DNA from: Fragilariopsis cylindrus CCMP1102
Taxonomy: Eukaryota; Bacillariophyta; Bacillariophyceae; Bacillariales; Bacillariaceae
Assembly (NCBI GenBank): GCA_900095095.1
Contig: FMBT01000198.1
Location: 1-20,723 of the forward strand
Reading direction: 5' to 3'
Length of the DNA: 20,723 nucleotides
Shown here: positions 8,633 through 19,200 of the stretch, piece by piece
How positions within the stretch are numbered: the stretch's first letter is position 1
Layout: every line of letters begins with the position of its first letter
Notes under the pieces: generated by a model
The model's database searches: none
What the model was told of the DNA's origin: nothing
Seen by the model: the letters and a program-made list of their open reading frames with translations, nothing else
Program-made: the position numbers and the translations under genes

Positions 8633-10794
8633 TTAGTTTGCTTCCTCCATCTCAACATCATTGTCATTGTCAACTTTACTTGATGTGCTTGTAGTTTTTG
8701 ATCCCCCCATGACGTGCCGCAATGCATCTACCGCCTCCCATGACGCCTCGACGTTGTGACTTGCCTCTTCAACTCTCCCAATTATATCACATGTACGAGC
8801 ATCAATTTGTGCAGCAGCCCGAGCCTCGCTATGAGGATGTGCAGCTTTAGCTAGCGCTAGAAATACAAGAATATTATCTACCTCATATCCTTGACCTGAA
8901 ATAGCTCGATCGATTCTTGTTTTTATCATATCTTCATTTCCCTTACTAGCCACCAACAGGTACCGAGCCTTGGTACGACAAGTAGTGTATTCAAATTCTC
9001 GTTTTTTCACGCGACGGAGTAGTTCTCGTGCACGATAATTGAAAAAGGAGGGAAGTGATACATCCATGTCAAAGAACAAACCGTTGGATTGTGGTCAAGA
9101 TCTTCAGGAATGAATACGCGGCCTTTCGTTTCGCAAGAGCAGCTGAATCACCGGTCAACTCGTCCGCTTTTCCGGTTGATCTTCATATCCTGTCGGAACA
9201 TGAGGAGATGTCGTGTGTTCGTTCATTACATATGTCAAGATAACAGGCATGACAGGCTCTTCATGTTTCGGATTACTGCTATTAGATTTTTGGGGGGATA
9301 AAAACGATGCAAAATGTTCTTCGGTTGATGGTGCACCGACACGTCGAATGAGTTTTTCCCGATAAGCAATTGTTTCAAACTGCCAAAGTTCATGCTTTCG
9401 ACGTCGAAAATTTCTGTCAAAAGCTTATCGCACACGATCAAAGACCTATCTGATGGATCGTGTAATTTATTGTCTTGAATATATTGAAATATCGACATGG
9501 AAATTTCGTTGTACGTTAAAACAACGGCACGCGAATATCGTTCTCTAAAGGAATAGGATCATCATCCTTCATCAAAGAAGGAAGTCCTTGATGTGGATTA
9601 CTGTCAGTCGCTGTAATTGGTTTAGTCTCAGGATTATCGTCTTTCGTTTGCGATTCGTCTCCGCTTTCGCTTTTTTCACCCCCGACACAACTCGTTGCAA
9701 TGGCATGTTTAGGAAAGAACTGCTTTGCCAAAATTGGATGGGCGACTTGATATAAGGGTTCATCGTTAACATCGTGTGGATTTTGATATTGAGTCCTACT
9801 CTCACCAACACCAGGACGTGAGGGATAGAGCTCTATCTTAGCAACAATACTATGAAACTTCATATTAGGTGGCGGTGGTCGTTCGGAAAAATGATTGTTA
9901 TACTTAACGTTGAATGCATGAGAGTCAGGAGTATCATTTTTATTCCAAATTAATTTCGTAGGATCGGAGGCCTTTAAGTGTTTTGGATTGACGGGAACAG
10001 GTTCGTCTTGTACCTGCTGTCCACTCTTACGCTTGTTGGAACGTGATTTCTTCGCGGATGATTGAGATGATGGATTCATCGGGGGTGCGACTCTAGGTTG
10101 GTAAACAGTCCGAAAGGTTACAATGAGTTTGTCAAAACAATGAGTAAAGATAGGAGGTTCGATGGGATCTTCCTCCTTTTCGCCGATCCGGTAGTTTCGA
10201 TCTGGTGTTGCTGTCGCCGTGGTGTCTGTGCCGGCAGATTTGGTATTATCGGACGCCATCGATGGATTGGAATACTTTTTCCCCTTCTTCTTCTTCTTCT
10301 TCTTTCCCCCCCGATGCTCCTCGTATAGACATTACACCCTCTGTTTCAACTTTCATGGCATTTGTATAATCGAGGTTTCCTACTAACAACTTGCCCTCAA
10401 TAGAAATTGTCCAAATTCCCTTGAATTTGTCGAAGAAATGTGAAACGAACATACGTAAATGTGTCCGACGATGGGACGGTATCTGTTCGAGAAGATTGTG
10501 AATCCTACGGCGTGATCGCGACACATGTTCATTAATACGCATTTCTAATTGATCAATTTTTTCCATCCTTTTAAAAAAATTAGACCAAATTTCTGGGACC
10601 CTACTGGTTGACGCAATAATATCCAGTTGTTCTTGCGTCGGTTGTGATTGTGATTCTATCGACACCACTGACTCTGATCCTTTTCCTTCCGACATCTTCT
10701 CTGTTGATTCTGATGGGATATTCATGACGGTATCAGCAGAAGTCTTTTTTGCTTTATCGACGTCGCCGTCGTTACTTGTACTATTGTCGTTCAT
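8633..10794 (-). CDS. SWI/SNF complex subunit of the SMARCD/BAF60/SWP73 family, six frame breaks
   Basis: A core subunit of SWI/SNF chromatin remodelers. The order of blocks follows SMARCD. A helical region carries NFFKRMEKIDQLEMRINEHV and RRTHLRMFVSHFF, then WTISIEGKLLVGN. Next come IFTHCFDKLIVTF, and a SWIB domain with SMSIFQYIQDNKLHDPSDRS and VCDKLLTEIF. A C-terminal helical part carries FFDMDVSLPSFFNYRARELL. Frame breaks lie at 10306-10312 (G7 on the coding strand, one extra), 9518-9521, 9353-9357, 9168-9171, 9120-9124 and 9078-9080 (one missing each). Conserved residues continue directly across every break, so no part is lost. The corrected length is 721 aa. The start is ATG 10794. It converges on the coiled-coil gene, with 207 nt between the two stop codons. 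Confidence 0.9.
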
Positions 10795-11303
10795 TTCAAA
10801 TTATTAATTTCTTCTTCCCGCAAAGAATCGATTACTTTCGAACTTGAGGGTAGGAAGTCGAATGCTATTAGTTACAGGATTGCTTTTGTTGGCAGCTTTG
10901 TCAATCCAGGATCTGTAGAGAGTAGAGAGGAAAGGTAGTTAGTGAGTGCTTGTTTATTCAACTTTTGTGGCATTGTGAATTGTGATTGTTACAGTACAGT
11001 ACACAAAGAGAGCTAAGAGCGCAAGGGCTGTCGGTCGACTATCTCGACTCACTTTATTCGTGATTCACAGGACAGAAATTAGACTCAGTCGTGGAAACGT
11101 AGCTAATGTGTGATTCTCACTCAATCACCACATAAATAGAACGTGGCGGCAATTTGAAAGAATGTAGAATACCGACCCAAATCAAATCATTAAAATGTAC
11201 ACTACCAAGTATGATGAAGGTACCATATCATCATCAATTATCAGCGACCTTCTCGTCCACAATCCACCAATACGATACTATTCGCATCTACAGCAGCTTC
11301 ATC
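10795..11303. promoter_or_regulatory. Divergent region between SMARCD gene and plastid-protein gene
   Basis: 509 nt separate the two starts. No strong motif was recognised. An in-frame extension of the downstream gene runs back to 11154, with ATGs at 11211 and 11214, but those residues look like translated leader rather than protein. Confidence 0.4.
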
Positions 11304-13772
11304 ATGATAAAGACTGTGACGATATTACTTTTCCTGTGCTCTCTAGACCAGACGCCAAAAGCATTCGCATTCGGTCCATCCAATCCAACGGCGAGATGCC
11401 TTCCTCCTGTCTCATGTTCTTGTACATCGATGACATCGATAGATGATTCTAATAACAACATAGATAACGGTGACAATGATGACAGCGACGACGACAATAA
11501 TGAATCCGTCGCACAGCCGATGAGTCGGATGACAGACTACGCCACTCAGTTTCTCGATAGGACATCGTCTCAAGAAGACGACGACGACAGTACCTCCGAC
11601 GATCAAATAGACGCTGCTGCTAGAATCGAGGAATTGACCTTGGAGAATATCTCCGATGCCACACACTTAATAGCTATTCCGATGGAGTCCAATTACGAAC
11701 TTTTAATTGAACTGGAATCAGTGCAGAGAGCGATTTTGCACCATTGTCCGATTTTACTCGACGCTTGTATATATGCAACGACTACGAGGTTACCTCTTCT
11801 ATACGTCCAAGCCCCTGGCGCTTCTCAGAACGAAGATCCACAAAGATCAACAAAGGTCACGATCGCTTTGGCAAAGACAGTTCAACGTTTGGTTAAGAAG
11901 CATATTTTCGGTGCTGGGAGTAGGGATACGAACGAAGAAAATAGCGACGAAGAAGAACTGTACAACACCGAAGGTTATCGTCCTCTTGCTATGACATTTC
12001 AGTCGTTGGAAATTGATGGTAACAATAATAATATTTTAAACACAGTTGGAACGTTCAGTGAAGGTGATGACGCGGGTGACAAAGATTACAATGAAAAACG
12101 TTTTGAAAATCTTATTCAGGACCTCCAATCTGCAATTGCCAGTCAAGGATGGAAGATGGCCTTTCCGCCTGATCCAAACCGGCCTGATAACGAAGATAAG
12201 ATTGATGTTAAGTCATTTCGTCCACGAGTTGCATTCATGGAACTCCCCGCCGGGTTTGATGATAATATATCCAAATTTAAAAGGGATGACACGGAAATAA
12301 AAGAGGAAGATATGAAATTTTTAAGAGCCGAAGAGGGAGGTAATGGAATTTCACCAATATTTTGGAGTAATTGGTGGGATGATGTCTTTGCACGTAATGT
12401 TCGACTTCAAGATATTGGGATTTACCCTCGGAGTTCGGGGCCGGACGATACGGAGAATTCAGGCTTGAAAACAAATTCACAATTCTTTATTCCCTTCGAA
12501 AGTATTGCCTTACCGAATGGCAACACTAAGATGCTTAAGACAGAGAAAAAGTTTTCTAAATATCATGAAGATAGATTAAGGGAAGAGGAAGAAAAATTCC
12601 GGAAGGAAAATTTCGAGAACGAAGAAGTATCTACATCAGAATCAGAACCAGAATCAAAATCACCGCAAGAATCACAGAGTCCATTGTCATCGACGTCATC
12701 AAAATCCAGCGAACCAGATATTCTCATGTCAAAAACAAGAAAGAGACTAGAAAGTATCTACTTGAATTCTGAAGACGGCAATTCTGATACTGTGATGGAA
12801 AACGTCGACGAATCGTATATTGATGAAATCAAAAATGCCTTTGAAGATGACGAAGATATTATCGATGTTTTCGACACGACAGACAAAGTCCGATCACAAG
12901 AAGATGATTACATAGAAGATTGGATGCGGGATAGAATTATGAAGGCCCAAGGCAAGTCACCTACGGATGACGAAGAAAATATATCCGACACTATAGAGGA
13001 CCGTGAAGAGGAAACTGATCCAATTTCTCCCGAAAAATACGACAGCTACGCAGAAGACTGGATGATGGAAAAAGTTAAGAAAACAGTAAGTTCTATGGGA
13101 AGTTTAAAAAATAGAAATGTTGTGTATGAGGAACCGGAATTTTCTATTGAGGACAATCCGGTGTTCAAAGCTTACAAGAAGGATACACTTACTGCCAATC
13201 AGCCAAAGGCAAGTCCGCTAACAACAAAGAAACTCGGTCCATATCCTGGAAACGATCATTTCATAGGAATTTGGAAGGTAATGTCCAATCCGATGGGAGG
13301 TGGAGTTGGCAGTAACATCGAAGAAGGGAGTGAAAATCTCCTCCTTCGTGTTGATGGAACCACCGCTGCCGGTCCGACTCTTAACCCAGAGACAAATCAA
13401 AAAGCAGCAGGAGGAACATGGAAAATGATCGAACAAGAAAATGGCGATGTGTTACTAAGAATTCGTTTGGTGGTTCCTCCAGAAAAGAATCGCATCGTAG
13501 TAATGGAAGGACTTGTGGAGCGGGGATCAGAGTTGGCAATTAAAATGCCATCACGAAATTTTGGTATACCTCAACTCGAAGAGATGGAAAAAGAAGCTGG
13601 TAAAAATAAAAAAGATATTCTGACCTGTTCAGGTGAGGCTCGTATAGAGGACGCCATAACGAAAAAGAATATAGTAAGGACAGAAAACTTTTCCCTAATG
13701 AAAGTGCAGGGTGTACTAGACCCAAGTGAGTACACCATTACCGTCCCGAAGACGATTCGTAGATTGGACTAA
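11304..13772 (+). CDS. Predicted plastid protein: degenerate AKAP7-like 2H phosphoesterase domain plus C-terminal barrel-like domain
   Basis: 822 aa from ATG 11304. I chose this start because a clean signal peptide (KTVTILLFLCSL) begins there and is followed by KAFA|FGPSN, a classic diatom plastid cleavage motif. The next domain (about 11650-12440) aligns by eye with the AKAP7/LigT-type 2H fold: HLIAIPM, VQRAILHHCPILLDACI, PLAMTFQSLEI, SFRPRVAFMELP and VRLQDIGIYP. Both catalytic H-x-T motifs are replaced, by L-P-L (11790-11798) and R-V-A (12225-12233). An acidic linker follows, with two related short motifs YIEDWMRDRI (about 12909) and YAEDWMMEKV (about 13048). The last ~170 residues (FIGIWKV, GGTWKMIEQENGDVLLRIRL, SGEARIED) look like a lipocalin-type beta barrel as seen in many plastid proteins. 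The substrate is unknown. The reading frame is intact and without introns. Confidence 0.75.
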   Translation: MIKTVTILLFLCSLDQTPKAFAFGPSNPTARCLPPVSCSCTSMTSIDDSNNNIDNGDNDDSDDDNNESVAQPMSRMTDYATQFLDRTSSQEDDDDSTSDDQIDAAARIEELTLENISDATHLIAIPMESNYELLIELESVQRAILHHCPILLDACIYATTTRLPLLYVQAPGASQNEDPQRSTKVTIALAKTVQRLVKKHIFGAGSRDTNEENSDEEELYNTEGYRPLAMTFQSLEIDGNNNNILNTVGTFSEGDDAGDKDYNEKRFENLIQDLQSAIASQGWKMAFPPDPNRPDNEDKIDVKSFRPRVAFMELPAGFDDNISKFKRDDTEIKEEDMKFLRAEEGGNGISPIFWSNWWDDVFARNVRLQDIGIYPRSSGPDDTENSGLKTNSQFFIPFESIALPNGNTKMLKTEKKFSKYHEDRLREEEEKFRKENFENEEVSTSESEPESKSPQESQSPLSSTSSKSSEPDILMSKTRKRLESIYLNSEDGNSDTVMENVDESYIDEIKNAFEDDEDIIDVFDTTDKVRSQEDDYIEDWMRDRIMKAQGKSPTDDEENISDTIEDREEETDPISPEKYDSYAEDWMMEKVKKTVSSMGSLKNRNVVYEEPEFSIEDNPVFKAYKKDTLTANQPKASPLTTKKLGPYPGNDHFIGIWKVMSNPMGGGVGSNIEEGSENLLLRVDGTTAAGPTLNPETNQKAAGGTWKMIEQENGDVLLRIRLVVPPEKNRIVVMEGLVERGSELAIKMPSRNFGIPQLEEMEKEAGKNKKDILTCSGEARIEDAITKKNIVRTENFSLMKVQGVLDPSEYTITVPKTIRRLD

Positions 13773-13996
13773 CTTATTAAGAAAGCAAGTTGAACCATTT
13801 TTGCCACGATTATTAGTAGTATAACTACAAGTACTTAATAGATTGACTGCGTGCAGTAGATTGGAATATTAATAGAACAGACCTTTGTCTACAGTAAAAA
13901 ATTGAAAATAGTTCAACCTATTGAATAGAAGTGCAAAATAGAGACCAGAGACCAAAAATAATTAATAGACTATGGAATGTTTAAAACAATTAGTTC

Positions 13997-15603
13997 CTAC
14001 CTAGTTGGAAGTCGCAATAAAATCGGACCTAGACCCAATGCCAAAGCTGTGGCAGTACTATATCCAAGAATACCAATCAACAAAGCTGGTAGAACTAATT
14101 TTTTCCATTCTTTCGCTTGCGCCATTGCAGCTGCTGTTGTTGGACCACCAACGTTTGCATTGCTTGCCAAATACAATTCTCTTTTGGGAAGTTTAAAAAT
14201 CCCACGTCCGATAGCCATCAATGTAGCAAAGTGAATTCCAATTTGGAGGGCCGAGAATGCAAATAATGAGGGAGCCTTTTCAAGCACCATACGTATGGAG
14301 CCCGCTGCCCCGGAACAGGCGAAGAACATTTGTACAAAATTACACCCAATGCTGTACCAGTTTCACTAAGGGATGAGAAAAACTTGGGAAATGCAGTGGC
14401 TGCAATAACAGTTAATGTAGAAATTAGAGGAAGAGACGATACTCCTGCAGGAAGCAGTACTTTCGTCAAAAAAGTACCAGCTGTGACTAAGCTTGATGCA
14501 ACTGATAAAGAAATGGCAAGAGTAGGAAGGGTTATAGAAGATGGTTTGCCATCCTCAACTGCCACTTCTGATATTGTAAATTGCTGTGCCTCGTCATCGT
14601 CGTCATCTTTCGGGTTATCTTCGGTATTGGTTGCTCCGGGGATGGTTGTTTCAGTTACCACAGTTGCAGTTGCCGTTACAGTTGTACTTGTAGTTTCAGT
14701 TGTAGTATCATTATCATCCTCACCAGCCTTTGCAATGGAAAATAAGAATGCAAAGTACAGCGCTACTACCACATTGTCTGCAGCAATTGCTGCTGCCACA
14801 GCATCACCTCCAATATTAAGCGTTTCTGCAACAGCAACAAAGTTAATTGCTCCACCAATATGTCTTGCGGCTAAGGCACATGCCACTCTCCATCCAACAT
14901 CACCTCCCAATGATTTCAATGGTATAATTGGAAATGTAATAATTGTAGCAAACACTGTTGCAAATGCACCAACACCGAAGGCAGTAAGTAATGTTCCAGT
15001 ATCTTTGATTACCCTCTTCAAATCTGAATCAAATAACAATAACGGGATAGCTAATGGTACAAAGAATCTATTCACGATGGTATATATAGGTGATTGGAAT
15101 GGTATGATTCCTATATTTGCAAAGATTAATGCAATCGCCATAGTTGCAAGTGGAGCTGATAAGGCCTTCCCAATCATCGTCCGACGTTCTAACGAAGTAC
15201 CGAATGTAGATAACCATAGTATTAGTGTCAAAACATAACCGACATTAGAGTGAAGGGTCGTTTTCAATCCTGCAAAAGTAGTAGCGGTAGCAATAGAAGC
15301 GGCGGTGCTATAAGATGATTGTAAATGAGTGGAAGTAGTTGTCATGATATTATGACGATTGGAATAAGGAGAGAATGATGACGACGACGATGAAGCTGGT
15401 GACTTGTTATTGTTTTTGTTGTTGTTATACCAATGCCGAGAATGTATCATTTTCGATGATGGTCGTGATGACGTAGGTACGGATAGAGGTACCAAGGCTT
15501 GTACTACTACTACTGCTCCACCGCGTTGTTGCTGCGAAAATAAAAACAGTACCAACCATACTGCCATTGAGAAACGAAATTGAAATGCTAATATTGACGT
15601 CAT
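13997..15603 (-). CDS. DUF819 family multi-pass membrane protein, probably plastid envelope; one frame break
   Basis: DUF819 proteins occur in bacteria (YjcL type) and in plant chloroplasts; the transported substrate is not established. The protein has an N-terminal hydrophobic signal (MAVWLVLFLFS) ending near VQA|LVPL, a Ser/Asn-rich linker, then about ten predicted membrane helices. Conserved blocks include VGWRVACALAARHIGGAINF, AAIAADNVVVALYF and the family signature ASNANVGGPTTAAAMA near the C-terminus. A Thr/Asp-rich loop (about 14555-14740) divides the helices into two halves. The frame breaks once at the T4 run 14336-14339: GTALGVI continues as FVQMFFACSGAAGS in the -1 frame, and one missing T gives 535 aa. 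The start is ATG 15603; a longer frame from 15636 has only GTG. Confidence 0.88.
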
Positions 15604-15935
15604 AGTATTATAATCGTCGAAAAATAATATAGACACAGAACCGATTAGATAAGTAGCCCCTGATGATTTTCAACGCCTATTTGGTATTTCACTCCAGTTA
15701 TTCTCTGTTTTGATCCTCAATAAGCAGCTACAACAAAGGTATATTGTACGACGATATGAATACTGTTTTTATGTATTTATAAACTGTACTGTAGTCCAAT
15801 ATTATTAGTCCTGCTGCTGCTTCCTGCTTGTAATTTGTGATGTTTTTTCAAAGATCCTTTTTTATTTTTAGGATTCTCGAGAAAATGCCAATCGATTGCA
15901 TGATCACGAATGGTTATTCTGTGCGCTTGCTTGTC

Positions 15936-15943
15936 GCGCGAAA
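15936..15943 (-). promoter_or_regulatory. E2F/DP consensus site (TTTCGCGC on minus strand)
   Basis: GCGCGAAA is the reverse complement of TTTCGCGC, an exact E2F consensus. It lies about 300 nt upstream of the RAD54B start and 26 nt from a second exact site, in a shared divergent promoter. RAD54-class genes are E2F targets in several eukaryotes, so RAD54B is the likelier target. Confidence 0.55.
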
Positions 15944-15969
15944 TTCAGTCACGAGCAAGATTGAAATTC

Positions 15970-15977
15970 GCGCCAAA
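15970..15977 (-). promoter_or_regulatory. E2F/DP consensus site (TTTGGCGC on minus strand)
   Basis: GCGCCAAA is the reverse complement of TTTGGCGC, an exact match to TTTSSCGC. The flanking bases also read TTCGCGCC, so the site overlaps a near-match on the other strand. The first site (CGCGAAATTCA) and this one (TGAAATTCGCG) form an imperfect inverted pair. Confidence 0.55.
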
Positions 15978-16024
15978 TAAATTTCATTCAAAAGAATAGA
16001 GTACAGTACTAGTACTTCGAGACG

Positions 16025-16048
16025 ATCGATTCATTCATCGATTCATTG
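16025..16048. repeat. Two-copy 12-nt tandem repeat
   Basis: ATCGATTCATTC followed directly by ATCGATTCATTG. It lies between the E2F-type sites and the RAD54B start. It may be a duplicated binding site or a simple slip. Confidence 0.7.
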
Positions 16049-16128
16049 ACGACGATGAAATAGTGTATTGAATTAGGAACGAATGAATCAACATCGGAAC
16101 AATGATTATACGATTTGGTATATTTATT

Positions 16129-16132
<4 letters not shown>

Positions 16133-16159
<27 letters not shown>
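16133..16159 (+). repeat. (AG)n microsatellite
   Basis: About 13.5 perfect AG units, 81 nt before the RAD54B start codon, in the presumed 5' leader. Confidence 0.95.
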
Positions 16160-16163
<4 letters not shown>

Positions 16164-16240
16164 TATAAGAACCATAACACTATATCTCTAGAAGTAATAA
16201 ATACAAAATTATAGTAGAACGAGGTAGTATTTTGACAATC

Positions 16241-19200
16241 ATGATGAAGACGACGGCGACGAAGATCGATGAAAGTGGAAGTGGGAATAATAACAATGAT
16301 ATTTGTAGTAACACTACGGATCGGTATACGTATACAGTCCTTTACTACAAACGAAAGAATAAAGTACACAAATCAAAGGGTGTTTCAAAATTAGACGGGA
16401 CATTGATGATTGCTGGTGTTGGTGTTAGCTGTAGTGTCACCCTTACATCGGATGATACTGATGAGGTCATTTATCGTGGAGGGTTTCGCGGTGGTACCGA
16501 CCGAGAAAAGGAAGGGAAGATTCCAAATATCTTTGATGTTGATGAGATTATTACAGTTGGAGGGTACGAGGTAGAAATCCTCTCCTGTGATGATAATAGT
16601 AATACTTATACAAGTAGTAACGTCAATAATAATAGTAATAATAATAACAATAATGGCAGTAGCAGCAGCAGTAATGTCAGCAATCGCAGTAACATCATCA
16701 AAACCAACAACAAATTGAAAACAGCGAGTTCTTTGTTATTATCGAGCAACCGAACGACGAAAAATCGAAATTTACCTGGTGGAAGAGGTAGTAATAACAC
16801 CAAAAGAAATCGACATCGCGTGGTTGGAGGAATCATCTCCCGTTCGTCCAAGACAATAACGGGAAGTACTTCCTCCTGCACTACTAGTAGTGGTGTCAAG
16901 CGATCACTACTAGGTAAACCTTTGCTAGGTAATAGAAAGCCACCCGCGCAACCTAAGAAGACGTCGATGTCGACGAAGCACGATGATGATAGCAACGACG
17001 ATGAAGATGAAGAAGATAACGACAATAACAATAAATGCACCTACTCGGCATCCTCCATGGCAAAGGAAAATAATATTGGTGGTAGTACGTTCGGTGGAAC
17101 TAATACTTCAAAATCGTCACTATTGAATAGACGTAAGACCACAGGACTTCTTCGCTTCAAGAAACCTATGCGTTTCAAAAGCACGTCGACAACAATCGGT
17201 AAAACGAATAAAAATGCTACTACTACTACTAACAATTTTAACAATAATCTAAAAAGAAGATGGATGAAAAGAAATAGTTTGTTTCTTTCCTGGAGCTATC
17301 GGTAATCCCATTGTTCCACATTCAATTAGGAATGTTTTAAGGCCACACCAAATTGAAGGTGTTGTATTTTTATGGAATTGTCTTACTGGACATGGCAATG
17401 TATCAAAAGTTTCACCACACGTTTCTTATACTACCGAAACAACCGATGAAGATACTAGTATCAAGGGGTGTATTCTATGCGATGGTACGTTTTATACGCC
17501 TGGTGTATTTTTTTGGTATCCTGTTACACCCTTATTCGCTCACTCTCTTACTCTCTCTCTCTCAATTTGAATGATGCTGTTTGTGAAATATGAATAACGG
17601 TTGCTTGGACTGATAGAAATGGGTTTGGGAAAGACATGCATGACAATTGCGACGATTTCGGCGCTTCATCGACAGAAAAGAGATAGTGTAAGCGAGTAGC
17701 AATAGCAATAATTTAATGTATATGTAGTAAATATTGTGGTGAATTGCGAAACATAAAAGCATGTCGTTGTGATCCATCACCATAAAGTATATTGTTTCTC
17801 ACCATTATCATCTGGTTGCTCATTCAATCTCTTTCTCTCTCTATATGTATATATGTGCATGTATATATATATATATATATATATATTATCAGAGGTTTGT
17901 GGTAGTATGTCCCTCTTCACTGGTCAAAAACTGGGCACAGGAATTTGATAAGTGGTTAGGAAATGTGGGTCTTCCAAAACGAGTGGTAGTCAAAAAGGGC
18001 GGCGAAGCAGGACTTCGACAAATAAAGTCCTTCAATACAGTCAAACCAAATAACACCTCTGAGGTCCTTATCATTTCTTACGACTTGTTTCGAATGAATG
18101 CAACAGTCCTTGAAAATGTAAAAAATATGGCACTTCTGGTGATCGACGAAGGTCATCGGCTGAAGAACACGAAAGGGTCCTTGACGATGACCGCACTCAA
18201 ATCCCTACCGTGTGAAGCTAGATTAATTATTACCGCAACACCAGTTCAGAATAATTTAGGTGATATGTACACACTCGTGAACTTTGTTTGTCCAGGTGTA
18301 TTAGGGGATCTCACGACCTTTCGACGCGAGTACGAACGGCCGATCACGGCAGTCTCGAACGATCGCAACTGCAATGCTGATAAAAAGAGACAAGGGAAAG
18401 AAAGTTCTCGAATATTGGATGGGATTCTCAAATCTCTTATGTTACGACGTCTCCAAAAGGACGTATTGAATAAAGTCTTACCACCTCGTCACACGTTTTT
18501 ACTCTTTTGTCAACCTACATTTAGTCAACGAGAATTTTACAAGACCATCGCGACGAACCAAAGCTCGAAAAGTTCGGGAGGTCAGTCTCCTGATGCACTA
18601 CAAGCACTCATTGGACTTCGGAAGATATGTACACATCCAAATCTTCTTAAACAAACCGATGTTGTCCCTGGTGGCAAGAAGACCTATGTTGAACAAAACA
18701 ATAATTTTGAATCATCGGGAAAGCTAATAGTATTAAACGCTCTAATACAAGAGATTAGAAAGGAGGAACCCACGGACAAAATCGTATAGTATCCAATTTT
18801 ACGAGCACGTTGACTGTAATTGAAGATGCTATACTCAAGCCTAACAAATTGAATTTTCTTCGATTAGATGGTTCCATTAGTAGTGCTGATAGACAGCCAC
18901 TGGTTGATACCTTCAATCGGACTAATGCCGATATGAATTTTGCACTCACATTGAGTTCAAAAGCTGGTGGCGTGGGTCTTAATATCATTGGTATGTTTTG
19001 TTCTAAAATGATACCAGATAAAAGTGTGTCGATTGCGTGTGTATGTGTGTGTGTGTGTGAGTGTGAGTGTGTCTCATTTTTGAAGCTACACTAAACATTG
19101 ATGTTCCTGTTATTTCTTTCGTTGCAGGGGCTAATCGACTCGTCATGGTCGATCCTGACTGGAATCCAGCAACAGATATCCAGGCGATGGCAAGAATCTA

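Larger units (their letters stand above)
15604..16240. promoter_or_regulatory. Divergent regulatory region between DUF819 and RAD54B genes
   Basis: 637 nt that carry two E2F-type sites in opposite orientation (15936-15943 and 15970-15977), a tandem 12-mer ATCGATTCATTC/G (16025-16048) and an (AG)n tract (16133-16159) in the presumed RAD54B leader. The rest is AT-rich without recognised signals. Confidence 0.55.

Noticed and set aside
8633..10794. SMARCD as a pseudogene
   Set aside because: Apart from one-base breaks, the conserved blocks show no internal stop codons or missing segments. Other genes in the window show the same kind of break, which points to a sequence artefact.
11154..11303. 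Extended N-terminus of the plastid-targeted protein
   Set aside because: The open frame begins with TTG, and its first ATGs (11211, 11214) would bury the signal peptide. ATG 11304 places the hydrophobic segment at the N-terminus, as plastid import needs.
14330..15238. Long plus-strand open frame (302 codons)
   Set aside because: It is antisense to the DUF819 gene, whose minus-strand product has conserved motifs. The plus frame is biased, Ser/Thr/Val/Ala-rich shadow sequence.
16606..17040. Leu/Ser-rich minus-strand frame that looks like a membrane protein
   Set aside because: It is the complement of Asn/Ser/Asp codon repeats in RAD54B exon 1. The hydrophobicity comes from the repeats, not from a gene.
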